Shown: one piece after another, positions 23,890-36,600 of the stretch
How positions within the stretch are numbered: the first letter of the stretch is position 1
Layout: each line of letters begins with the position of its first letter
DNA from: Isoperla grammatica
Lineage: Eukaryota > Arthropoda > Insecta > Plecoptera > Perlodidae
Direction of reading: 5' to 3'
Assembly: GCA_945910005.1 (NCBI GenBank)
Contig: OX246747.1
Coordinates: 35,878,550 to 35,942,549, forward strand
Length of the DNA stretch: 64,000 bases
Made by a program: the position numbers and the translations under genes
Notes under the pieces: generated by a model
Told to the model about the DNA's origin: nothing
What the model saw: the letters and a program-made list of their open reading frames with translations, nothing else
Databases searched by the model: none

Positions 23890-25492
23890 TAGGGTTGTGC
23901 GAACCAGTTTTTTTAAACTTCGAACCGAACCTCGAACCTGCTTTAAAAAGGTTCGCGAACCTCGAACCGAACCTTTTTCAAAAGGTGTTATTATCTGCTT
24001 ACAATGGTTGCATTCGCTTTACGTAGCTGCAAGCTTGGTAAAATGCGTCTTAAAAAGTGGGGTTGTACCCAGGCCTAGGTCTTGCGAAGTACCTGGTACC
24101 GCTAGTCCTACGGCGCACGTTGCATCGGACCTAGGCCTGCCTAGTCACAGTACCAGTAGGCCTATCAGTCTGGCTTGGGTCGTCCACTACCTCGCCCGTG
24201 TGATCATCATCATCATCGAACACCAGCACACGGCGTTTCATTTTGAAGAGCAAAAACTAAACACTGGTGGAATGAAAGTGAAACAAACTGTCAAACTCGC
24301 TAAAACATCATGAAACGCCTAAAGAAGTCACACAAATTCGCTAGTCATGACGCGTTAATGACACACTCGCACTCGATCGTCGCAGCGTCGCTCGCAACTA
24401 TATTTTCGACTCTCGATTATCGAATATCGATCGGTTGCGACTGTAGGCGTGGCTCCGGAAGGCGGGGTTTCGAGCGCGCGGGAATTTCGAAAGGTTCGGT
24501 TCGAGGTTCGACGCATAAAATTAGAGTTCGAAAATTTCATGAAATTTACCTTTTTGAAAGTTTCAAAAAATATTGAAATTTTGTAAAATATTCGATTTCC
24601 AAGAAGATTTTCAGGAATAGGCCTACAAACAACATTTTTAATAAATCAGTCATATCATTTTTCCTCCTACTTGACCCTGCCCTCCCTTGCTGGACTCCTC
24701 TTATGATGATCCCAGCGATGTAGGTGGACCTTATTCGGAAGACGTCGTAGGCCTACCATGACGCAAGCTATCCCGTAGCCTACGTCGTTAAACACCAACA
24801 ATAGTAATAATTATCGAGGCAGGGTAGGCCTTTGGGTTGTTTCTCGACTGCATAAGATTTCAATAGCTTCAAATCTGTCTGGATGTCATTTGTGTCGAGT
24901 CCTTTGCCAGAGATGGTCATGGTATGGTCAAATACAGTTCTAAACGATTCAATGATAACATAGCCCTTGCACTAATCACACAAAAGTTATCAATCTATAT
25001 AATCGATGGGTCTGACACTGATATATATGTACATATATGATTTATGTTAATGCTACTCTGGCAAAGAACTCAACACAAATGACTTCCAGACAGATTTGAA
25101 GCTATTGAAATCTTCAATAGTTTTTGATTTGAAAATTTGATCAGTCAATCAAATATATCACACACACAGCTGCAGTGTGCAGCACAGTGAGCAGAAGGTT
25201 GGTACTACCAACATAACGTACATATAAAGTAAACCCTATAACTACCTAAAACATTACAAAATCAATCTAGTAATACAAGAATGCCTTAAATATCAATGTT
25301 TCACAATTTCTTGAAATATTTCAATGTACCGGTACCCTTGAAAGTTTCACTTTGAAAGTTTCAAATTGAAGCTTTCAATTTGAAACTTTCAATTTGAAAC
25401 TTTCAACACTTCGATCTCTACATAAAATAGTTGTTCGAACCGAACCGGGCTCAAGGTTCGGTTCGAATTTCGTCCCGGTTCGCACATCCCTA
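23890..25492. mobile_element. hAT element with perfect 8-bp target duplication
   Basis: Flanked by GTGTTGAC at 23882-23889 and 25493-25500. The termini are TAGGGTTGTGCGAACC and, inverted, TAGGGATGTGCGAACC. Subterminal GGTTCGGTTCGAGGTTCG-type repeats fill both ends. The two + strand frames inside (23879-24313 and 24310-24576) have no transposase motif, so this 1.6-kb copy appears non-autonomous. Confidence 0.85.
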
Positions 25493-25631
25493 GTGTTGAC
25501 TGATAAAACAATAGGCCTAATTCATTAGCCAATACACCATTAGTATTTGGCTTTCATTTTCGTCATTCTAAGACACGCCTAGGCCTAGGCCAAGACCTTT
25601 TCCTAATTTAGAATGGGTATAAAGTTTTGGG

Positions 25632-25800
25632 CTCAGATAGGCAGCGTAGTTGGCCACGGTCTATTACGCGTTGGTCTAGTAAACCGCTGTCACTGCGTTC
25701 CAGGTTTGAATCTTGGCTTGGGAATGGATGTCATGTGGCGTTTTTCATCATCATAATCACCCATCATCATCTCGATTAGCATCGTTGCAAAAATATGATG
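25632..25800 (+). mobile_element. tRNA-derived SINE-like unit
   Basis: A box-A-like TAGTTGGCCACGG and a box-B-like AGGTTTGAATCTTGG are about 55 bp apart, as in a tRNA gene. The segment between does not fold into a convincing complete tRNA, and the unit continues into a CATCATCATC run. A SINE head is more likely than a functional tRNA. Confidence 0.45.
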
Positions 25801-26266
25801 AGATCTAAAGCCCAAATCTCAGATTACTTACCATTACCCACAGTCTGCCTATTACCTGCCTGTCGGGAACTATTACCTTTGTGGGCAGTCCTGGGGAGGA
25901 CCTAGGGTAGTACATCCTGTGATCTGCTCTTAGCGTCTCACTCCCATGTTGTAATTGCATATGAGAAAGGTACTCCTTAGGAGTACCTCTCACCCGTAAG
26001 GGTAGTCCTCAGGATAACCTCAGGAGCACAAAATGTTTGTAGGGAAGAGGTGTGTAAGAAAACATAAACTTCATCATGTGAATCTGACTGTACATGCCAG
26101 GCGTAAAAGATGCTCGTAAGAGTAGAAATATAATATGTGGTGGCAGTGTGAGAGTTAAAACTTGAGGACAAGATATGGTTTAGGCAACCCAAAAGCAGGT
26201 ACTACAGAAGGGAAGGAAACATTGTAGGCTACGGATGAGGATGATTTTAAAGGTGTCAGATGGGTT

Positions 26267-28866
26267 TACCCACGAAACACAAGTACCTCCTTATGATGTA
26301 CTTTTTACATCCTAAAAAGGAAGCTTGGATGTTCTAAGGTGGTCCTTTTTTGAGCCTTTCTTGTGCTTTTTTGGGTCCCATTGACCAACCTAATTTCAAT
26401 CTTTATTACCTCCTTAGCACCACCTTTTTAGGACCTCTTTAGGAGGTAAAAAGAGGCATTTATGATGTAAAAAGGAGTTCCTTTTTTGTGCCTTTTAACG
26501 GTCTTTCTACCTCCTTTTATGTACAAAATTGGACCTCTAAGGAGGTAAAAAGGAGGCCTTAAGGATGTAAAAATAACCTCTTTTTTTGTGCTTTTTGACG
26601 GTACTTTTTACCTCCTTTTATGTACAAAATTTGACCTTTTTAGGAGGTAAAAGAGAGGCCGTTAGGAGGTAAAAAAAACTTCTTTTTTGGTGCTTTTTGA
26701 CGTATTTTTAAGGAGCTCCTTTATGCTCAAGAAAAAAAATGAGGATCACTTGCAAAGGAACATGCACGCAGTTCAGAATAATTCAACCACCAGATCAGAA
26801 CTGTTCAGTTAGCTATAGCTTTATTTCAAAACTGGACCAATAGCCATGCAGAATCATTACAGTACACACAGTACCTAAAAAAACATTTGAGAACAATTCC
26901 CAAAAATATAGTCGCCCTTTAATTTAAATTTCAAGGGACCCTAAAAATTCGTGTGCATGTGCGTGTGCGTGTGTGTGTGCGTGTGCGTGTGCGTGTGTGT
27001 GTGTGTGCGTGTGCGCGTGTGTGTACACCAACAATATAATTCTAAACACAAATTTTGAGATGGATAACTACGTTATGCTATGTTAACCAGCTTAAAAGAT
27101 CAAGTTGTAAGATCATATCCTGCGATTTCATCGAAAGTGTCAAGAAGAGCACGGCTGTCCGTTGGGACAGTTTCTGTGCTTGCACCTCGAGTCTTTTTCG
27201 GAAAATAGTCTTGAAACGAGGAGCTCTGTTTCCTCCGAGACATTTTTGACTGGAAAGTAGAAATAAATAGTATTTTAAATTGTATTCACTACTCACTAGG
27301 CACGTTGGTTCCCTGGACTTGAAACTATACTATGATACATTACGTAAGCGTACTTACCTCGTCACTGATTGAGGAGTTAATGGTGGCTATCTCTCTACAC
27401 CCCACTCAACACGAATTATTAAATTAAACAAAAACTTCACTTGTGCCTGTTGCCTGTATTGTCACACCATTCGACCGCCGATTGCGAGACTCAGACAATG
27501 ACTAAATATTAAATATGTGTTTGGCTGGACGGCCTGGACCTACGGGCATGGCATGTGGGTGGCGGGGTCAGATTTTAGAGCGGAAAGGGTCAGATACGTG
27601 CGTCAACTTGAATGAATTGTGGCATTGTTTCTAAAAGTGCACAAGGTCACACCGCCTCGCTATGTGGCGAGTCAGCAAGTGTCAAGTGACATGGATTCCG
27701 TTCCGTGCCTTGTTCGATAGTGTGAGTGTGGTTTCACATCCAGCCAGGGCCCACCCCGCCAAGAACAGCTGAGGTGTTGGTAGAAAAATATAATTATAGA
27801 TCGATGCGTGTATTTGTAACAAAAACAAGTGTCTAATGTGAACGGTCATTTTCCATGTTTCCTTTGCAAAAGGGGGGAGGGGGGGTTGTCCCCTCCCCCT
27901 GTGTATACGCCACTGGCGGTGGCATTGATCACACATAGATCCTTGATCCATAGATAAATTATGTAGGCTAATTCTAATAAGTAATTGCTAAGAAATATAT
28001 ATACTTACTACAAATTAGGCGGTGGCTTGTCTTCTGCAATCCAACGATGATATAAAAAGTAAAAACGCAAAACTTGAGCTCGACCTCAACACTGCCAAAA
28101 AGGACGCCGCCAAACAGAGAAATACCGCGAAGATGGCGATCGGGCAATTGCACCTCCAATTATCGATTGCGATCCAGACTTTCGATCCTTGTTTCTTGAT
28201 CGATCCAGTTTACATGCGTTATCGTTATATATCTATATAATACGGATATTATTATAATGTTCTGAATATGTTCTGAATACTTTTTTTTTTAAAAACAGTT
28301 TTTTTTTTTTTTTTAGAAAAAGTATCTCAAAAGGAAGGAAAAAGAGTGTAATAAAAAGGACCTGTTCGAGGAATAATTTGTATAGTCTATAAACATTTCT
28401 TATGGTACTAAAAAGTACGTGAAAAGGTTGTTAAAAATAGGTACTAATTCTGCTTACGTAAAGAGGACTTATTAAGACATACTTCAGCGGTCCTTTTTAC
28501 GTACTTGTAAGGAGAGCCTAAATAGGAGTAAATAAGTCTTTAAAAAGGAGTTTCTGTTAAAACATAACTCCGTTAACAACTTAATAGGTAGAACATGAAA
28601 AAAGCAATTATACTTAACTATATGCTCAGATAAATCAAAATATCGCGTTCTTAGATACTTACAAAGAGGTCATAAAAAGGAAGGGAAAAGTATGTACTTA
28701 AACTATCCTAAAAAGGTCACGCTAAAAAGGAAGAGAAAAGACTGTGGAAAAAATGTACTACAAAAGACTTAGGCCGTACTTCTTACATACTTTATAGGAG
28801 AGCCTAATTAGGAAGCAATAAGTCTTAAACTAGGAGGGACTTAGGAGGCACTGTGTTTCCTGGGTA
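26267..28866. mobile_element. 2.6-kb DNA transposon with AGGAGGTAAAAAGGAGG-rich ends
   Basis: Left terminus TACCCACGAAACACAAGTAC; right terminus inverted is TACCCAGGAAACACAGTGCC. Both ends carry many short subterminal copies of AGGAGGT and CTTTTTAC-type motifs. Target duplication is unclear. Inside, the - strand at about 27090-27245 reads MSRRKQSSSFQDYFPKK and continues about 30 residues. The + strand at 28022-28160 encodes a charged, helix-prone KLELDLNTAKKDAAKQR stretch behind an acceptor-like TTAG. Both could be remnants of transposon-encoded exons; no DDE motif is visible. A (GT)n tract occupies 26953-27025. Confidence 0.55.
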
Positions 28867-29589
28867 GTGTTGTTAAAGCTTTCAAAAGTAGCACTGTTAC
28901 AGCTACAGTTACTTGATATTTGAAAGTAACTTAGCCACTTTTCAGCTGCTGTAACTCGTAAGTAGCTCACTACTCCAAAAAACTAAAAATAATGACTACT
29001 TTACGGCTACTTTTACTTTTTATAAAGACCCAGGGCATGGGTGGGACCGTGGGCCTACCTACAATTTAAAGTGTCTCCGGGCACATTTTAAATTACTTCA
29101 ATAATAAATCTATCAGTTTTTGCTGCAAAGTTTAAAATATAGTTTTAAATCCCAAACAAATAGACGGCCTATGGTAAGGTTTTATTTCCATTTGTAGACA
29201 GTAGTACATTTCATTACATAGCTGTAACAATATTGACCCATTGAATCATTGAATCATAGAGATTTTTGTGATAAGGGTATTTGGAAATTTGGCTCCCATG
29301 TCAGTAAGACATGTTGTTAGTACAATGTAGCTTACGACTAAGAATAGGACAATATAAATATAACATAAAAGTATATCATTCCCAGGTAAGTTAGACTCGA
29401 TGATAGTCAATACAGGGCTTATAGTAACTAATAATTAAATGAATTTGAATTATATGAATTTACATAATATTGTCAGAACATACATGTTCAGAACAGAACA
29501 TACAAAAGTAAGTTACATATTATTAATTACACATAGAATTAAATTAATTTACTTTACTGTACAATACTGGTTGTCACCAAGGGCTAGAA
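28867..29589. other. No gene seen
   Basis: AT-rich sequence with no supportable frame or RNA gene; it leads into the 3' end of the retrotransposon remnant at 29590. Confidence 0.5.
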
Positions 29590-29949
29590 TTACAAGATGA
29601 TATTGTCCTCAATGTATTCCTTTACTGAGTAATAAGCTTTGGATAATAGAAACTTTTTTATGGAGTACTTAAAATTAGCTAATGAGTGCATTTCTTTTAT
29701 CTTAGCCGGCAGTTTGTTAAATAGTTTTATATGTGTAAAATTTGAGTTTGTTTGTGTTGATAATTTAGAAAAGTAATTTATATGAATGTTATTATTTACT
29801 CGTGTGTTATAGTTGTGTAAATCCTTGTTTTTCTGCAATGTATTAAAATTTTTCTTTACTTTTAAGATTACCTGCAAAATGAAAAGGCTGTAGAGTGTTA
29901 ATATATTTAATTTCCTGAATAGAGGTTTACAATGGGTCCTAGCTAACAC
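29590..29949 (-). pseudogene. C-terminal remnant of a non-LTR retrotransposon ORF2
   Basis: The - strand frame encodes about 119 residues. LFRKLNILTLYSLFILQ is followed by LHNYNTRVNNNIHINY and ends with KFLLSKAYYSVKEYI. This is the same C-terminal layout as the fragment at 3766-4140 but clearly diverged. Catalytic motifs are absent, so this is a 5'-truncated copy. Confidence 0.6.
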
Positions 29950-30563
29950 AGAATGTGCTTTCAGACAAAATTAAGTTATGGGTTGAAGTACGAGTATACT
30001 GTATACGAGTATAATGTATACGAGTATAATGTAGAGTGATACGTGAAAATAGCATTTTCAATTGTCATTTTATAGCGTTTTGTAGCATCTATTTTTTTGC
30101 CAAGATTAAAAAACTTGAGAATGAAGTTTTCTCAAATTTTTATTTTTAAATCATATCATACTATTAAAATTAAAATCATCCAAATTGCATTGATCATAAA
30201 CAAAGTATAATTACTATTAAATATAATAAAATAGGAACAGAGAAACCTTAGTTTCTACTAAAAAATAGCGCTTTGTAGCATCTATACACAAAACTTTATT
30301 TTCACGTATCTCTAATAATGTACTCTATTTTAGATGTGAGCTAGATCAAATGGCTTGGAAAATGACATCTGGAATTTCAATAGGCCTACTTGATCTACTT
30401 AGAAAATATTAGTCGTCAAAAATGTTATTATCAATTGCTGAAAAATAAACTATTTTTCAGGCCCATCCAGTATTTATGCTGGCAGGCTGCCCAAGGAATT
30501 TGCAACATGGTGCTAGTATTGCCATTATTTTGCATTTCAGCAAGGACCCGTGCAGACTTCAAG

Positions 30564-30691
30564 ATGTTCTACAGCTATGAACTTCTTTGCTTGAAAAATA
30601 AGGGAAAGTTCTGCACCCCATGGATTCTTGCTACAACCTCAAAGACTTTGACAAAAAGAGATATTGCAAAAGTGGATGTCAGACTATCATG
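30564..30691 (+). CDS. REC8: REC8 coding exon 1
   Basis: ATG at 30564 opens MFYSYELLCLKNKGKF, the conserved kleisin start. The exon ends with two bases of a codon before donor GTATGT (30692). Upstream, a TTTTTCAG at 30457-30464 could be the acceptor of a 5' untranslated exon; in-frame codons before the ATG do not resemble kleisin. Confidence 0.88.
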
Positions 30692-33600
30692 GTATGTTCA
30701 ACTGCTAATGCCAAGTGCTCCTTTGTAAATTAGATGATCTATGTGATAAAAACATTTGCAATGTTTGCAGTCGAGAAGTTTTTGCAATGATGACAACTCA
30801 CGAACAACAAAGAAGTAAACGGTTTTCTCTGTATCTTTCTGCTGTCTTGATACACGGGCTATGTCTGGTTCACCAACGGCAGGTAGATATATTTTATGGT
30901 AAGTTCAGATTGGTTACATATAAAATAAACACATAGTGATGGTAATCAATAGACACACTTAAAAGTTAAAATTGAAAAAAAAAAAATTAAAAGTGGTGTT
31001 TTAATTTAATGGGGCTTTTTTAAGACTTGAAACTAAAGTAAAGCTGTAAAGAGCACATCTTTCATTATTTCATATGCCCACAATTGATCTATCTGACCAT
31101 CATGCTGGATCTCGTCAGCCAATAGAGATTCGCCTCCCTGTCGTGAAACTTTATGCCCCCTGGTATAGCGTCATTTTGGGCTCTTAGTCCCTCACAAATC
31201 TGCAGATGCCTTCTGGTCTGCTCCTCCTTCCCACACAGATCACACACGCCGTCCGCAGCCAGCCCTATTCTATGGAGGTGCGGCTTTAGGAGGTCATGTA
31301 CGGTATTCAGTCGAAGATCTTTCATGGTAGCAACCTTTCTTTGCCCATACCATTCTTGATCCCATAATCTATTAATCCCTTGGAATATTTAAAGAATTCC
31401 ATTTCATAATTATAAATAATCACCTGTATGTTTTGGCCACCATAAAACTCATTCCATTCCCCATTCCCTTCAAAAACAAAACATTGATTCTTTCCCAAAT
31501 CACTACTTGGTGCTAAAACTTTCAATTTATTGCCCTAAATAAATTACGTAATCTATCTCCTCATCTCCTCTAGTGACTCAACCTGACTCCTCCATTATTG
31601 ATGTAACAGGTTTCAATATGTTGATACATGGAATACAACAATAAAGAAGTTCTACACCTTAAGAAATATAAACATCTTCTTTTCCTATGCCTGCATTTTT
31701 GGCTTACTGAGCCATCATGCATTTTCTGGTTTTCCAGTAGAGACATACAGTATTAAAGGTGGGCTGCACTAAACTCAGTGAATTTTTTACCATTGTGATT
31801 TTTTGTAATAATCGTGTAAAGACTGGCACCAGTAATGGACACGAAAAACCCCAACCTCGAAAGACCGCTCGGTTCCCGGACTGTAAGCGTTCAAAGAATG
31901 GCCCAGCTGGGAGCCTACGTCATAGCCCCCACGCCTTCGCCGGCCGGCCAAGCATCAACATGTGCGTGCAATGTGTACTCGTGTTGGTCCGGCAGCGGTA
32001 GAGCGCTACTTTAGAGGCTAGTTAGGCCCATTGACATTGTGATATGTGTAGTTAAAGCCTTACCAGTTTGAGCCTCGAAGGTCGGACAGATGAGAAAAGC
32101 CAAGGAAGGAAAAAGCAGTTATGCGTGATCTTTTATAGAGAGCGGGAAAAGGTGATTGGTGCGATTGGCGTGAGTGTGTTGCGATGTTATCCGACACAGA
32201 AAGTTTCTGTTGCACCGAAAGTAATGTAATCAACACATTTAGAGGGAGTGCAGAGTGCATCAAGTTTCATGAATCCTTTGAAAGCATGTTCAATGAAGAT
32301 GTACTTTTAACTGCGCGTCATGTATTGATTGCACTCAAAGACGGATCTCCGCAAGTATTGAGTGATTTAGGGCCGGTTCTTCAATCGATCATTAATGGGG
32401 CCGTTACCTGACGGTCCGTTATCTGCATATCGTTAGTTTCTATTACAGATTACGGACCATCAGCTAACGGCCCCGTTAAGAACCCGTGTACCGATTGAAA
32501 ACCCGGGCCTTAGGAGAGACAACCAACCGTGTGTGGCGGTTTGTGTCTCAAGATGTGTGTGTCTTCGACCCACCTATTAGCTCACATTGGATCCCGGTTT
32601 CTCGAGTTTAATTTCCTTGTGCTGACGATTTAGACCCACTTCTTATACAATCAATGTCAGGTTCGATTTCAATTTGTTCAACAGCTGTTCCAGCATCCTC
32701 CGCCACGACACTATCATCCAGAGCTTGTTGTACCCCTTTCCTACTGAGATACGTCGATTCCCGTCGCCTTTTGTTTGGTTGGGGGGTTAGTTGGGGGTGG
32801 ATTTTGACGTGCCCTTTAGTTTTTGTGTGGGTACAGAACATTTTTTCAGCACAGAATTTGATTTGAGGCCAATTTGGGTTTTTAAATGTGAGGAGGGCTC
32901 AAAGTCATCGTTGACAAAGTGAACAGAACACACTACAGAACGTTTACTGTGAGTAAAACCTTTACGACTAGTTTTACTTTCCCACGCCGGTGTCACGATG
33001 ATTGTCACGATCTGGGAATTTATGAAAACTAATTTTCATTTCATTTATTATTGTCGGCTTATCATCTCTGTTGTTGCGCCCATAAACAACAGATAGTCAT
33101 TTTAAAAAGTCATTTGGAGTATTTACATATTTTTAAGTGTTTACTAAACTAAAGACCAGTTATCAACTAGGCTTATTCTACATAACAACGAAAATCGACA
33201 CTGATCATACGCAAACACACGCAGAATGAAGTGTAATACCCAGTTTTTTCTCGATGACCATATGAAACAAGACTTGCACATGTGCAACCAGACCTTCAAC
33301 TCAAATAACAACAAATACTGTTTCACCACTAGATAAATAATTACTATTGTTATTATTATTATACTATTATCGGGTTCAGGGTTACTATTAAAAAATAACT
33401 ACTATACTTTTAGTTCTTAACATTGTCGATCTAAAAACCAAGTACGACACGCTTCACAGAAGAAACAACAAGGATTGAGCATGTCACGTTGGGCGCACAT
33501 GTGCAGTCAAGATACAGGCTCGGCCGACGCGGCTAGCCTCAGTGGAGGCTGTGACGTCACGATCTCAGTCCCATCAACTTCACCGGCGCATATCTTCTGA

Positions 33601-36600
33601 ACCAAGGGACGGATTTGAATGATTTCTTTTGCGTTCGTCTTTTTACAACAATTTGTACACGCAGTGAAAAAACTGTTTAGTCCAGACTCCAGCCTACCTT
33701 TAACTAATAGTCTGACGTTCAGTCTAAATTGTGGAAATCCAAGTGACGAAACAGCTGCACCTGTTACACCTCTGTTAATTACTTCAGTTGGAAAGGGAAA
33801 CTCTCAGTCCATGGGAAATAAATTTTCAGTATTTCTACACAACCGTAGGTTTTGGTGCAACAATTAAATTGAAATTGTATTGTGAAAATAAAATTATGTA
33901 ATTATTGTAAGTACCGGTTGGTTTCTAGGTGTAATGGATATTCTGATGATCAATCAATAATGTTGATTATTTTGTTGCATTTTGTTGTGAATGATTTTGC
34001 TGGTTTCTAGCTTATAAGGTTAATCACCCAATACATATGAGGCAGTGATGACTATAGCATGCAATCCTACAGTCATTGTTCAAATACAACATAAAATGAT
34101 TTGCGGGTATACAGTCTGCTGTTCAATTAATCATGTGTCAACAATCACAATAAACAAATACCAATTTTAAAGGGTTTTTTTCCTGCAGCCCCACTACCTT
34201 AAATGGATCGGGGCAAATTAAAATTGCTATATTGCATTTATCTCAAAATAAACGGAGAAATTGTATCACATAACTCGCATAAAAAAATGGCTACATTTTT
34301 AACGAGTTGCTGTAGGCCTACCTGTTATATAGGGGTTTATTATTGCATTCCATGCTCGTGAGCACTCTTACCCATGCCATGTGGAATTTATAGCGATGAG
34401 GGGAAATGCCCATACCTGGTATTGAACTCTATTTGTAGGTCTAATGAAGTGGAGGGTGTATATAAAATAGCTATTCATAAAGGATTGGTGTGAACTCGTA
34501 ATTTTCCGCTCTACTGTGCAGTGGATCATTATCAAGTAAGTTCAATTAATATATGACGGATGACCCCTTGTGGTGTAATTTGTGTTTATTTTATTTATAT
34601 ACATATATTTGTATTTTCTTTTTTCCCTATTGCTAGATAAATTGGTATCTGCCCAAATAACAATGGCTGCTGTGGGACTGGACGAAAGTGGGAACTTACA
34701 TCCATTAAAAAGTGAGTTGAAGTTACCATTCTTTGTTCAGAGTACATGCAAATTACAAGTGTTAAAGAATATATGTTTTAAAACCTAACTGGATTGTTTC
34801 TTCACTCTCTGACATATATTAATCAAGGATAGTAAAGATATCTTCTTCATGTATCAACTCCTTGTAGAGTTTGTGAATGTCTTTATCCCCTGAACATACC
34901 ACGTGAACTTATTATTCCTACATCCTATTCCTATGATCATGACATTTCATGGAAGCTACCAAGGGAAGTGGGTTGCCTATGGACCAAGCATTGCATAGTT
35001 CAAAAGCTTTACAGAACATGTCCCTTTTTTATTGCTCTGGACATAAAATAAAACTGCAAAAGCAAGAGAACGTTTAGCAAAACCAATAATGTTCCAGTCT
35101 TATTTTAATATCCTCCACCTAGTACCACGCAAAATTTAAAACAATAAACAAAGAAACAGCATACCAGTCAGTATAGGCCTACATTTATATAGGAAATATA
35201 GATTAGGACTAAAGGCTAGTACAAATATGTATTATATATGTCCAATCACTGATTCATATTATGTTTCGTATTTGAAATATCGATCTTTGATTGGTTATCG
35301 CACACTCGTCGATGGTGTTCGAAGCCTACAGGGTTGGTTTAGTCACTTTAAATTAAAGTCCCCCACTGCAAATCAGTTTAGTTACTGAGTGGGTAGACTC
35401 GTAATGTGAATTTATTTTTTATTTATTTATTAGATGAGCGTAGCGAAGCGGAGTGAATCTCTCCATACAACTCGATCGGCGCTTTGTCTGTATGTCTGTA
35501 TGTGCGCTAAATTTTGTTCGTCGCGCACAGGTCAAACGGCTTGACGTATTTGTCTGAAATTTTCGAGCAACGTTCGTGACCACTAAACTCGATGCTGTTA
35601 ACATAACCAGCAAAATTCGTCAAGATGCCAACCTACAAAAAATTTATTTCTGAAAAACAAAATTTGTTTATTTATTTAATTAAATTAAAACTTACACACG
35701 GATTTAAATGATGTGTCACTTGTACGTTAACATCAACGATACCAACACTTGACAATAGTTTCAAAATTGTAAGTTCATCCTCCATGTTATAAAAAATATT
35801 GTTTATTTCCGACAATACTTTCTTCATTTTTACAGTGTTCCACCGATATGATTTGCATTTGCCGACTATTGCAGTTAGATGCACAAAGTATACACCAAAC
35901 ATAGCGTACGTAACAATACCTATGCAATATTATTTGGAATTTCGATAGCTGTCATAGAATGGCTACAATGACGTAAGATGCCAACCTACAAAAAATTAAC
36001 AACTAAAACACATGTTTTGTTATTTATTTAATTAAATTAAAACTTACACACCAATATAAATAATTTTTTATATGTAAGTCCACATCAGAAGTACCAACAC
36101 TCGACAACAGTTTCAAAATTGTAGCTTCAACCGCCATGTTGTAAACAAATATTGTTTATTTACGGCAGTAATTTTCTTCGTTTTTACAGTGTTCCACCAA
36201 TATGATTCGCATTTGCGGACCGTTGAAGTTAGATGCACATAGTATGCTGCCGAAATGGCTTACGCAGTCAGACCTTTCTCACTATGTATTTGGATTTTTG
36301 ATAGCTATCATAGAATGGCTACAATGACGTGTTATGTTTTATGACTTTCACGGCAAAAATGCAAAAAATGTTAACAGCGAACTTGGTCGACCAATTAAAA
36401 AGCTGTTATTATGATTTAAAACGCGGTAATTGTATGATTAAACAATATTACATTTTAGATTTAGTCTGTATCTACATTATGGAACTTTCCATACACTGAT
36501 AGGTTTAATAGTTTATGAATTAGAGTTAATATTGAGTAGACCACGGTCGAATGAACTAACGCGGAAATCCATTGAAAAATCAACTTGAAGGTTTTAATTT

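Noticed and set aside
25632..25800. Functional tRNA gene
   Set aside because: Box A and box B are present but the arms do not pair convincingly and a SINE-like body follows.
30734..30936. Alternative REC8 exon 2 starting after TAG at 30731-30733
   Set aside because: Joined to exon 1 it gives an immediate stop; the acceptor at 30770 restores the kleisin sequence.
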